A stretch of DNA of 64,000 nt from Bremia lactucae (taxonomy: Eukaryota; Oomycota; Peronosporomycetes; Peronosporales; Peronosporaceae), in the NCBI RefSeq assembly GCF_004359215.1, contig NC_090619.1:5301736-5365735 (forward strand). Direction: 5' to 3'. The number at the start of each line of letters is the position of its first letter. Positions within the stretch are counted from its first letter, which is position 1. A program made the translations under genes and the position numbers. Positions 43,746 to 53,788 of this stretch are shown here, piece by piece. The notes beneath the pieces were generated by a model that did no database searches, was not told where the DNA came from, and worked only from the letters and a program-made list of their open reading frames with translations.

Positions 43746-45527
43746 CATCACACTCAAAAACTACACGTTGTTAACACTTCAAGACGCTCATCCGATGGCC
43801 ATCTGATTAACAGATCACAGATATCGGACAGACCAATGCTGCCAGTTTATGCATGGCTCGTCCTTTCTAAGTCATGTTATTACAAGGATGGCATCAAATT
43901 TGTCATCCAAATCCAGTACAATGACGTCGTCATTGCACTGTTAACCCTTAAAGTTTTCTTGGGTAGCAACCACACGTTTCTTAGCTCTTACAGATGCGCT
44001 TGTTGCAAGGCGCACTGTCATTCTCGTTAGAGCTAAAATCGCGCTCAACAAATTGAGCCTTCGATCTTCTAGCGGTTGGCGTCGAATGGATTATCTTGAA
44101 GCTCCAAATGGACAAATTTTTTTAGTGGCCACTTATTTACCACTTTAAGTTGTAAAGTGATGTGGGGAACCGCATCACCAACTGCATTCATAGGCGTAGT
44201 GCCCTGCCTTTTGACAACGTTATCGCCTTTGCAATCGCTTGTAACTGGTGGAGCGAGGATTTTCGCTCTCTACATAAGAGAGGTCTCTAAGTTTTGGACC
44301 TCAGACTTCTTGTCGTCTCGGTGGACGATAAGCACCAGAGTGGACAAAAGCTTCTTTCAGGCTAGAGTCGTCCAGTTTCGCTATTTATGAAGAATGGTGA
44401 AGCGTCTCTTATTCTAAACGGAACCGGTGGGTCTTGACGGAGGCATCGGCAAATTATTGATAAACACAGTAATCTGTGTCTGTTCATTAATTGGTTAACT
44501 CACGATACAATTCGTATGTGCTGTCAAGGTCACGCTTGCCCTGTTTCAATTACAAGAGCTCTTAAATCGGCACGTGGCAGCTGAAACGTTTGCCCGAAGT
44601 CTCAAAGACCTCAAACAACTAAAACACATATACGGAAGCTTTGAGCCCTAAGGTCCAAGATTTGGCACGTTTGGTCACGTTGGACATGCCAAACTTTACT
44701 TTCGTTGCATGTCATCGATGCGGCGAGCGTCTATGGCATTGGCTTATTCGACGAACCATCTTATTAGGAGTCGCTTTCGACTGCCTTGAGATTAAATGTT
44801 TCGATCTTTAAGCTTTCGGGTCGACGCAAAGACGTTGGCCCGGCAGCAGCATTTTAAATGCTGCTATCTAATAACAGCTTTAGCTGTTGAGCACCCTATT
44901 CTCTCAACACCTCTGCGTGTTGAGAGCCTTGATAGTGAAGAATGTACTTTTTCTGAGGCAACGTCGAGTTCAAGTTGAATGAATTCGGCGATAGGTGCAT
45001 GTTGATCGTCACTTGCAGAGTGAACAAAATGGCGCTAATGGCTGCCCGCCTACGGCCTATTGCATTTTTTGACTACTTCCCAGTCGAGGTCACTCAAGCG
45101 AGCGATTTTTTCTGCGTTGCATGGAAGCCTTCGTGGGTGGCGTCCTTCTTCATCCAACATCCCTTGTTTGATGGTTTGTACGTGGACGTTGAACGGATCA
45201 CGAAGTGCTACCAGGCATAACGGGGCACCTTTCGCTTATACTGGATCAGTACTATCCATCCTGCAGTGATAACAGTGAAGGTGAGGTGCTTCCAAGTTCT
45301 TGCGTACACGACGTGCATAGGAACGTTTAAAGTTGCTACAATATTACCATGCACGGTAATATTGGAAAATTCTGTTCAATGGCATTTTGCCCATACGAGG
45401 GTTTTCTCAAATTTGCCCGAGCTTAATATCAAAATGTTTTTAGAAGTATAATTTGGTGGAACTATTGTTTTCTTGTTTTTCTTACGGTACGATAGAACGG
45501 CATCGTATTTACTAGAATTTGTGGAGT
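43746..45527. other. Decayed, transposon-like sequence with several inverted repeats
   Basis: Small open frames occur on both strands, none recognisable. Notable structures are three consecutive hairpins at 44845-44926 and a 9-bp inverted repeat at 45340-45363. The left part probably continues the gypsy element. The right edge holds the promoter of the EEF2KMT-like gene. Confidence 0.45.
44845..44926. repeat. Three consecutive inverted repeats
   Basis: AGCAGCATTT/AAATGCTGCT (44845-44865, 1-nt loop), AACAGCT/AGCTGTT (44873-44888, 2-nt loop) and CTCTCAACAC/GTGTTGAGAG (44901-44926, 6-nt loop) are all perfect. They sit in otherwise non-coding sequence. Confidence 0.88.
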
Positions 45528-46651
45528 ATGGAGCTACAGCGAGTGCTGGAGGCTTATCGGGCCATGGCGCCCGTACGACATCTCATTGAATTGATCAAAG
45601 CGCAGTTCGACGCAGATTGTCAGTGGGCGTCGCTGGAAGTCCAGGTTCTATTCATGACAATAATGTTAAATTTATACCGCTTTTTAATATAGTATCAAAC
45701 ATGTCTGTAGGCTCAAGTCATGCAGGTAGTTATTCACGATAAAGTCTGCGAAGACTTTGCGCCACTCAAAAAATATACTTACAATTTTCTTAAAACTTAT
45801 GTGGAAGGTAAGGTGAGCAAATTGTGACCGTAACAAATTATCAGAAGACTAACGATGCTGAATCATTGACAATAGCTATTGAAGCTGAGCACGCAAGCTT
45901 AGACGATGGCCTAGTAGAGAGTTTAATGGAATACGTGCAAAGTCCTCAATGGAATGAAGATACTCTGAATGCCGAAGCTATGCATTACGTATCATACACT
46001 ATACCATCAATTGACAAGTCCGTTGTTGTCACTTGTCGAGTAGCCTCTGTGATCAATGAGGTGGGACTTAAGGTGTGGGAAGCTAGCTCACTACTTGCAG
46101 AGTACATTATTGCGTATCAAAGGGAGTTTCGTGATAAAAAGGTGCTGGAGCTAGGGGCTGGAGTCGGCTTGACTGGAATTGTCTTGGCCTGTGTGTGCCA
46201 CTCTCGTAGTCTAGTACTTACTGACTACGCGCCAAATGTCATGCAAAATTTGCGCTACAATGTCGAAATCAATTCCAGTTACTTTTGTTGCCCCGTTCAA
46301 GTGCAAGCACTGGACTGGGAAACGTGGGAGCCACATGACGACAAAAGTGAGCGCCCTGACGTCTTGATAGCAGGCGATTGTGCCTACGACGTTGCTGCTT
46401 TTCCCCATTTTATGCGTGTTTTGCAAATATTTCTTGCTCACAAAGGAGCCGAGCGCCCACAGCCATTGGCACTCGTTGCTGCCACTATTCGAAATGAAGA
46501 GACCTTCCAGGAGTTTCTTGACCAGCTCGCAGCTCACGAGATTGAATACAAAGATATCACCGCGACGTCGCTTGAAAAAATAGGAACCCCTATTTTTTGT
46601 AATCCAAATCGAGCCCAAATTCGCATTTGTCGTCTTTCAAAACTCGATTAA
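45528..46651 (+). CDS. EEF2KMT: EEF2KMT/FAM86-like protein-lysine methyltransferase
   Basis: Seven-beta-strand SAM methyltransferase of family 16, most like the enzyme that methylates a lysine of elongation factor 2 in the cytosol. Exons are 45528-45644, 45711-45807 and 45876-46651, with introns of 66 and 68 bp. The second intron uses donor GTAAGG, branch ACTAAC and acceptor CAATAG; this solution closes the phase exactly and gives 329 residues, the usual FAM86 length. The N-terminal helical region (MELQRVLEAYRAMAPVRHLI) fits FAM86. Motif I is KVLELGAGVGLTGIVLA, followed by LTDYAPNVMQNLRYNVEIN, IAGDCAYD, and a late VAATIRNEETFQEFLDQL block. Confidence 0.83.
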
Positions 46652-46757
46652 ATAAAAAGGATGGGTTTCCACGAGTATCGCAAGATTGAATACTGTAAGA
46701 TCATTAACTTTCGAAAGCATTTTTTTTTATGGTTTGTAATCTCTCGCATTAGTTATC

Positions 46758-48206
46758 TTATATCGCGTGCATTGTGATCCGAAAGAACGTTATACAGACG
46801 AGAAATGATACGAGGCTAACAGCACCACCGACGAAGACGGGCAGTCGATAGCCCATGGACGTTTCCACGAGCGCCGAGCCAACAATAAAATTAAGCAACT
46901 GACCAAGTGAATTGGCCGAGTTGATTACACCAACGTAGACGCCAATATCAGCACTCTGGCCCAAAGTATGCACCACAATCGGAACAACCAAAGCAAAAAA
47001 GGTGCTGATAGTAATCGACGTTAGTGCCACAATCACGAGATTTACTGCCACGACATTCCAAAATGCCATCAGCATAAGCAAGATCTGTGGAATCGTCGCA
47101 AGAGTTGCAATAGTTTGCGCGCCAAACCGACGTACGAGCGGAGGAAGCACCCACGAGTACAAATACCCGACACTGCAAAAGAGAATATCTGCCAATCCAC
47201 CACCTAGTCGTACGCCACGATTATAGTCAAGCTGTTCTTTTGAGCACTGGTTGCCACATGTTGCCGCATTCGTGGCATCGCCATGAAAAACCTCGAGACC
47301 AAAGAACATGCCCTTGTTGCTATTGTAAGCCGCAAAGGCATATTGATTCAAAAAAATCACACTACAATAAATCACAAGCCCTTGTGGTAGCGTCTTAATT
47401 GCTAAATAAATTGCATGTATTGCCATTAGTGCATTGTGGCAACAAGACTGATTTGCACTTGTTTCTTTCATTCGTGGCACTTCTGTTGCCACATAGCAAG
47501 AAGCTCCGATGGCAACTACCATACACGTCGAGAGCATTCCAAAGAAAAACGACATTGAATTGTACGCAGCTCCAAAGATTTCCGTATACATAGCGACGAC
47601 AATTGCTCCAAGCGTGGACCATCCTTGACCCAAAGCCGATCCGAGAGTTTGTCGAGTACCCGCAAAGTCAGAAATAAGCAACAAAGCTGGTGTTTGTGCA
47701 ATATTGACAGTAATGTCCATCGAGAGGTAAAAGAAAATGGTGAGAAGACCAGTGTACGTACGATCGGTGACTTCACCGGGCAATCCCGACCCGACATCCC
47801 CCAACGCGTCTCCAAGCTGACGGGTATAAATCATAAGTATCCAACATAGGATACTTCCGACTGCCGAGACAAAAAGATATGGTCGCCGACGTCCAAATTT
47901 TGATGTCGAGTGGTCGGAATAGACACCCACGATTGGGGCCATAAGTATTCCACAGAGGGGTCCACTGAGTTGCGTCAATTGAACCGCGTAGCGAGGTAAC
48001 ATGGTTTGGAGATAAGGTCCTACTGCTGCCCATTGGGCAGCCCATGCCATTCGAATGGCCATGCGAGGCATTGAAATTACGAGCAAAGCCCCAACGGAAG
48101 CGTTTGGTAATTCTTTTTTTTCGTCGCATTTGGGCGTCTCAATTGAGTCAAAATTGGCATTCGACAGTCTACTTTCAATGTCGTCACTGAGTGATTGGTA
48201 ACTCAT
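46758..48206 (-). CDS. MFS sugar:cation symporter, sucrose-transporter (GPH) type, copy 3
   Basis: Intact 482-residue paralogue of the two other transporters in this window: PRMAIRMAWAAQWAAVGPYL, GVYSDHSTSKFGRRRPYL, and a final ITFFRITMHAI helix end. In the loop 2-3 signature LSDRS is changed to YSDHS, and the first block has Arg where the others have Thr or Asn. These changes may alter transport or substrate. It is convergent with the EEF2KMT-like gene, with 106 bp between stop codons. Confidence 0.85.
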   Translation of the reverse strand: MSYQSLSDDIESRLSNANFDSIETPKCDEKKELPNASVGALLVISMPRMAIRMAWAAQWAAVGPYLQTMLPRYAVQLTQLSGPLCGILMAPIVGVYSDHSTSKFGRRRPYLFVSAVGSILCWILMIYTRQLGDALGDVGSGLPGEVTDRTYTGLLTIFFYLSMDITVNIAQTPALLLISDFAGTRQTLGSALGQGWSTLGAIVVAMYTEIFGAAYNSMSFFFGMLSTCMVVAIGASCYVATEVPRMKETSANQSCCHNALMAIHAIYLAIKTLPQGLVIYCSVIFLNQYAFAAYNSNKGMFFGLEVFHGDATNAATCGNQCSKEQLDYNRGVRLGGGLADILFCSVGYLYSWVLPPLVRRFGAQTIATLATIPQILLMLMAFWNVVAVNLVIVALTSITISTFFALVVPIVVHTLGQSADIGVYVGVINSANSLGQLLNFIVGSALVETSMGYRLPVFVGGAVSLVSFLVCITFFRITMHAI

Positions 48207-49229
48207 TTTTTAAGCGTAGTAGGAGCTGCACAAGGCAGAGTCGGGATTCGTCGTGCTTGGTGTTTATTTTTGTGTATGAAAGTGGTATGCTTGTGCACGT
48301 TTCGAGGAGTTCGAAAGGCTTCAGTGTTAGCCCATCATGCTGGCACTTTTCTCGGTTGCTTTGACAAGAATTTGGCAGAGGGTAGATAGATATAACGAGT
48401 TGGATGTCAACTTAATCGAGAATAATTATTGTTGAGACTTCATGGGCTTGGTATTGGCGGTCGTAAATGCGAAAGTGGGAGGATTGGACTGACCAGATCC
48501 CGCTGTCCTGAATAGAAGGCTCTTTTTAGTACAAGGTCATGGAAACCGTAGAATCAGGTCACTTCTAAAGTTCTAACTACGAACAACCGAGTCGTGACTT
48601 GTCGTTTTGTCATCGACACATCATGCAATAGAATAGAAAATCTTTTGTTGCCTTATAGTGGGACAAAGGCATCATTGTGATTTGCCCGCGTCAAAGCCTC
48701 CAAAACTAGAGGAGATGACAAATTGCTTACTATTGGGCAAACTGCTCGCCATCTTTATTAGTAGGATATGGTGATTAACTTCATGGTGGCGATATTGTTT
48801 TTGGTGTCGATAGAATAATGGCTAAGTAAAATTGATACGCTTACTTTTAGACCATTTTTAGAAAGCAGCTAAATTTGCAACAGAAGGATCTTAATAAAAT
48901 GACAAAAATAACATTTACCATTGAAACATTATTTTGAGTATTCTCTACCAGACATGTCAACTAATCCTAATTAATTGCTCGCGTTCCTTGAGATTGAATT
49001 ACTCTTACAAGAAACGCATTCGCCGACACTTGTATAAATAAAAGCAACAGCAAGATTTGTGCAGCACAAATGCAACAGTCACCACTGGCATGAAATGCAA
49101 ATAATTGCCGCAGTTAGAAACCTACCACTGAGAATGACCATCAATCGACAAATATAATTTGCAACGTCCATTACAATCGACTAAGTTGACATCTTGGCCC
49201 TTGTCAAAAAATAATCCTACATAAAAGAA
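48207..49229. other. Intergenic, nothing recognised
   Basis: A 1-kb AT-rich stretch between transporter copy 3 and the transposon cluster. No coherent frame or repeat found on reading both strands. Confidence 0.5.
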
Positions 49230-49543
49230 TTGTCCAATTTGCAGCAACAACATACATCAGTTTATTCAAGCTCTTTTATAGAATTTGCGAAAAATTTTTT
49301 TAGTAAAATACGCGCTTCCAAAGCTAAAATAAATTACCGTCGCTGCCGACTTGATCTTGATTGGCCATTCAAAAGCCAAAAATCCTTAGTATTGCGCTTC
49401 GCATATTATTTACATGGGCGAAAAAAGTGGTGTAAAAAACGAATGACGGTGGAAATAACAAATGATGGAGTGGAATTGATGGGGTGGATAAAAATGATTA
49501 TTTACGAGCCAAATTATTGGGCGTTAGGGGCAACTGCGTGCAT
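49230..49543 (+). pseudogene. Open frame cut by a solo LTR, unknown
   Basis: About 105 codons are open up to the point where a solo LTR is inserted. The first in-frame codon is TTG, so the true start is uncertain. The content is basic and aromatic (SKIRASKAKINYRRCRLDLD, VLRFAYYLHGRKKWCKKR) and not recognised. Removing the LTR and one copy of its target duplication would let the frame run only four codons to a stop, so it was probably already near its end. It may be a fragment of another transposon. Confidence 0.35.
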
Positions 49544-50000
49544 TGTAACGGGGCACTACGGCTTGTACTGCTTCAGTACAAGTCCACTTCGCACTGCTTC
49601 CGTTGCGAGTGGTGCCTTACGTTAGTTCACGTACACTAGTACGTGCAGAGGAAGACTTCTCTTTAGGGTAACCAGCTTAAAGAGGGTAAAATGAAAATTG
49701 TATTAGTATAATCAAGTATCTCTTCTTTCTATCTGTTAGCTCTAACTTAATTATAAACTAATACTAAACATGCAACTGAATTCTTATCATATCTTATCTT
49801 ATCTGTCTCTCTCTTTGTTTATATCTACAGCTAATTAGTCTGCGGGATAAATAGATATAATGGTCTATGCCTATTTATGGGTAAGAATTCTGAACGTTAC
49901 TACATAAAGTAATATTCTCCAAATATTATCTACCTTTTAAATAATATATTATTTAAAAACTTATAAGTGTTAATTTCATGTAACGATACACCCCGTTACA
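49544..50000 (-). mobile_element. Solo LTR with 5-bp target-site duplication TGCAT
   Basis: A 457-bp reverse-orientation copy of the LTRs at 50407 and 51744. It starts with TGTAAC and ends with GTTACA, and is flanked on both sides by TGCAT. That is direct proof of insertion followed by LTR-LTR recombination. It includes a perfect 24-bp A/T palindrome at 49935-49958. Confidence 0.93.
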
Positions 50001-50406
50001 TGCATTGTGACCTGAATTCCTGCAAATACTACAAAGTCTTGAACGAACCGCCGCTTGAACAATCTCAAATATTGATGGATCTCGTTGCGTTGATAAGTCA
50101 TTCACAAAATTGTTTTGTAAGGTTTAGATGCAGTTGGGCGACCACGAGTACGTCAGGGGACAGGATTTCTTGGACCCACATCATCCAGGACTGCAATTTG
50201 TCGCAGCAGTCTCAGTATGATTTCTTGATGGCGAGGCTCCACCATATTGTAAAGTTCCCTGACAGCCTCTAAAATGGTGGCAACATTGTTTTGCCCACAC
50301 CAGAAATGGCTGCAGGCGCAGCTGCATCCAAGCGTCATTAATGGTGAAATTTTTCAGCAGTGAGAGGGCGGCTACTTCTTAGATAGCAAGTATTTGATGC
50401 TGACAA
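50001..50406. other. Unclassified segment between two LTR insertions
   Basis: About 400 bp of older sequence. Minus-strand frame 50338-50153 includes TILEAVRELYNMVEPRHQEI and RLLRQIAVLDDV, plausible but unrecognised protein. It is probably the relic into which both LTR elements jumped. Confidence 0.4.
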
Positions 50407-50859
50407 TATAACGGGGTGTATCGTTACGTGAAATTAAAACTTAAAGGTTGTGAATTAATATATTATCTAAAAGGTAGATAAAATTTTGAGCATATTACTT
50501 TATATAGTAATATTCAGAATTCTTATCTATAAATACGTATCGGCCATTATATCTATTTATTCCGCAGAAGAATCAGCTGAAGTAGTAATCAAAGAGAGTT
50601 ACAAATAAAAAAGAGATAAGAATTCATTTACATGATAAGTATTAGGTTATAGTTAAGTAAGCATTTACAAAGATAGATTAAGTGACACTTAACTTTATTT
50701 AATACAGTTTTCGTTTTACCCTCTTAAGTCTACTTGTCTTAGGAGAAGTCTGCCTCTGCACGTACAGTGTACGTCACCTAACGTAAGGCACCACTCACAA
50801 CTGAAGCAGTGTGAAGTAGACTTGTACTGAAACAGTACAAGTCGTAGTGCCCCGTGACA
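50407..50859 (+). repeat. 5' LTR of the gypsy element
   Basis: 453 bp, ending GTGACA. The first bases TATAACGG differ from TGTAACGG of the other copies by one change at the conserved TG end. It is visibly diverged from the 3' LTR by point changes and small indels, so the insertion is not recent. Confidence 0.92.
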
Positions 50860-50909
50860 CCTGGTAGCACTTTGTAGTCCGTCCGAGGACCACATTATCC
50901 ACATCTAAC

Positions 50910-51560
50910 ATGGACATGTTAGATGATAGTGGGAATACACATCACGTTTCCCCTGAAAGCTACTCCTTTCTAAGTGATATAGAAATGAGTGCGGTTGAAC
51001 GAATGAGTTCAACCGTGGGTTTCGATGCAATCCTGGCATTACTGTCTAACTTAGACAGAGATGCCCTCTATTCAACTATCGCCAAGTTCACACAACATGA
51101 ACTTGACGAGATGAAGGAAAAAATAGCCTTGCTGAATCATCAAGGCTCTCAACAGGCGGAACTGTTGAGATTACAGCAGGTACAGACCTCTGTGCCTGGG
51201 ATGATACAAACGCGTCTCCCGAAACTCTAAAGATTGACATATCTAAATATAGGGGAGTCGAAGAAGACTCCCTCTTGAGATATTTTATCGAGTTAGACGA
51301 TGCCATAAGGGCACGTACCATCGTCGACGAGCAAATGCAAGTCGCATTTGCTCAATCAAGTCTGGCAGGTCGTGCCAAAACTTGGGCATTGGGCCTTGTT
51401 GCGCGACCCATACGTCTTTGGGTCACTAGAGGCTTTTAAAACCCAACTCAAACAGACGTTTGAACCGCCAAGGACTGAGTTCAGAGCTCTTCAGAGCTTC
51501 CTAAACTCAAGCAAGGCAAGCGTGATGTTCACGCATATGCCCAGCACATACGACTCTTAG
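50910..51560 (+). pseudogene. Gag of the gypsy element, frameshifted
   Basis: It starts MDMLDDSGNTHHV after the primer-binding site. The retrotransposon gag domain is seen as DISKYRGVEEDSLLRYFIEL, then MQVAFAQSSLAGRAKTWALG, then DPYVFGSLEAFKTQLKQTF. The three stretches lie in changed frames (shifts near 51225 and 51395), and the last one ends in a stop before the gap. Gag would normally build the virus-like particle; this copy cannot. Confidence 0.82.
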
Positions 51561-51620
51561 CGAGTTCTATCACAAATAACCCAGTTCATGAACACACGTT
51601 GATTACGGTGTCCATGCAAG

Positions 51621-51720
51621 NNNNNNNNNNNNNNNNNNNNNNNNNNNNNNNNNNNNNNNNNNNNNNNNNNNNNNNNNNNNNNNNNNNNNNNNNNNNNNNN
51701 NNNNNNNNNNNNNNNNNNNN
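51621..51720. other. Assembly gap (100 N)
   Basis: Exactly 100 N, the usual placeholder for a gap of unknown length. It falls inside the LTR element, where protease, reverse transcriptase, RNase H and integrase would be expected. Confidence 0.98.
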
Positions 51721-51743
51721 ATTGTCGTTTAAGGGAGGGGTGA

Positions 51744-52194
51744 TGTAACGGGGTGTATCGTTACATGAAATTAACGCTTAAATGTTGTTAATTAATATTT
51801 ATCTAAAAGGTAGATAATATTTGGAGGATATTACTTTATATAGTAGTATTCAGAATTCTTATCCATAAATACGTATAGGCATTATATCTATTTATTCCGC
51901 AGACTAATCAGCTGTAATAGTAATCAAAGGGAGTTACAAATAAGAAAGAGATAAGAATTCATTTACATGTTAAGTATTAGGTTATAGTTATGTTAATATT
52001 TACAAAGATAGATTAAGAGACACTTAACTATATTAAATACAGTTTTCATTTTACCCTCTTAAGTCTACTTGTCATAAGAGAAGTCTTCCTCTGCACGTAC
52101 AGTGTACGTCACCGAACGTAAGGCACCACTCACAACTGCAGCAGTGCGAAGTGGACTTGTACTGAAACAGTACAAGTCGTAGTGCCTCGTGACA
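51744..52194 (+). repeat. 3' LTR of the gypsy element
   Basis: 451 bp, TGTAACGG to GTGACA, directly preceded by the polypurine tract and followed by the GACAA target duplication. Confidence 0.93.
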
Positions 52195-53640
52195 GACAAG
52201 GTATTCCCATTTTTGAATTAAACGAATCTGAACAGGTTATGGTAGCATAGGTAGGAACTTCAGAAAACTCATACTGCTCGAAGCATTTTCCTAGTGCACA
52301 TATTGGCCCACGGCACACCACACGAGCAAAGTAAGGGATTTTATGTTTCTGTGCATGACTCGCATTTGCTCCTGAGATAGCGGAGTATCATGATTTTGAA
52401 TCTGGACTTTAGTGGCATGAGCTGCGCGAGTTTGTACATCACGGAAGTCTCTTGTGGAAACACTGATGTAGCCGATGAAGCCCTTCAGCTCTTGATGATG
52501 TGACGTTGTTAAAATGCATGCAATTCCTGGTGTACGTTGGAAAAATGATCTTTATGTGACAGCCAGGTGGTATATAGATAGGCCAGCATGTTCGGCAGTG
52601 TAGTATATGTTGAGTGCGCGCTTATCATGAGATTGGTGTACGCCTCCTCTAATTTCGAATAGATTACAGCTATCCAACTACAAGAATTCATTACAGCCAT
52701 CCTCAGGTCCATAGTACTTACGACAATTTGCAAGAGCGTTATTCTGGATATGTTAAAGCAAAGAAGATTGGTTGAGGTGGGAAAATGTTATGTCAGTGCA
52801 TTCTTTTGGGCTAATTCTCGGTCTGCTGTGGCAGCTGGTCGTTAATAGATCAAGCAGATGTCCGAGAGCCCAACATAGTCCGCTTCCCATTCCTGCTTGA
52901 TAAAAGCAAGATCAACTGTGAAGTAAGTGCATTCTGAGTCGCTTTCATTTCAGGTCAATGATATACAGCACGGCATTTTGAGTCGATTTGTGTTATAAGT
53001 GCAGTCCATCAGAAAGTGTAAGGAAATCTGTGAAGTAGTTCCACAGATTTCGAGCTGGCATACAATAGGTGTGAGAGATGATATGCTTCATCTTGCTTTG
53101 TTTTATAAACCCACTCTTCATGATGCCTATCATCCAATAGAGCGTCCAGTGGTTTGCTATTGCGAAGCTCTTTTACACGCAACCGCTGGCGCTCGTTGTA
53201 GATTGTCCTTCCAATTGCTTCTGTGCTAGGATCTATTTGACGAAGGTTTGTGGCAACTTCTCTCGGCACAGCACCAGCCTTAAGAAGTTGTCACGTCAAC
53301 ATCTTTTGCTCTGCTTGAAGGCGTCGGGCAGTCGAATGACCACTCATGTTGTCTGAAGGTTCATGGTTATATTTCTTATTAACCGTAGACGCCTTGATAT
53401 ACGCAACGGACAAATAGTCAATTGGCTCGCAGAGATTCGCTGCAACTTAAGTCCCGCTGATGCCCTTTGCCGGTAGGTACCACCTCGATTGCATTTCAAA
53501 ATTATCTTATTTTTGTCGGAACGAAGGGTAGACTGAGCATATCTTGCAGCATGAGCAAATTCGCGAACTACATCCATCAGGGCCATTGTGCTGGAATAGG
53601 ATGCATTGGGTGGAGAAAGCATGGGAGAAGAGCCTGACAA
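52195..53640 (-). mobile_element. Degenerate MULE transposase with FAR1-like DNA-binding domain
   Basis: The minus strand carries, in order, a FAR1/WRKY-type DNA-binding start (53590-53450: MDVVREFAHAARYAQSTLRS, then KNKIILKCNRGGTYRQR) and a linker (REVATNLRQIDPSTEAIGRT, 53269-53200). Core sequence with LLHRFPYTF and FIKQE lies near 53020-52880. A C-terminal half around 52730-52510 has LPNMLAYLYTTWLSHKDHFS. Stops break it throughout. The LTR element has inserted near its C-terminal end. Confidence 0.75.
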
Positions 53641-53788
53641 AGATGACGGTAGAAATTGAGTGTATTATATAGAATGTATCGTGATTGATATTGAGTGGTA
53701 GGACCTGATTGTTTATAAACAGTAGATCAACCCGTTTCAACACGATGATTTATTCACACCCATGTAAATAAATATGCGAAGTGCAATA

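Larger units (their letters stand above)
50407..52194 (+). mobile_element. LTR retrotransposon (Ty3/gypsy) with TSD GACAA and an internal assembly gap
   Basis: Two direct LTRs (50407-50859 and 51744-52194) bracket an internal region. GACAA directly precedes the first LTR and follows the second, so this is a single complete insertion. A primer-binding site, TGGTAGCA, as for initiator tRNA-Met, starts 3 bp inside the left LTR. A polypurine tract, AAGGGAGGGG, lies just before the right LTR. The inside holds gag only. 100 N at 51621-51720 mark a gap of unknown size that probably hides pol. Confidence 0.93.

Noticed and set aside
44975..45220. 81-codon plus-strand frame with aromatic residues
   Set aside because: No family resemblance and surrounded by decayed transposon sequence.
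45340..45363. AATATTACC inverted repeat resembling the TATTAC origin motif of rolling-circle ssDNA viruses
   Set aside because: The motif lies in the stem, not at the loop apex, and no Rep-like coding sequence is near. It is most likely a chance A/T-rich palindrome.
49230..49625. Single coding gene of 131 residues
   Set aside because: Its last 27 codons lie inside the solo LTR, as the TGCAT duplication shows, so the full frame is an accident of insertion.
49935..49958. Perfect 24-bp A/T palindrome
   Set aside because: It is part of the solo LTR and has decayed counterparts in the sister LTRs, so it is not an independent feature.
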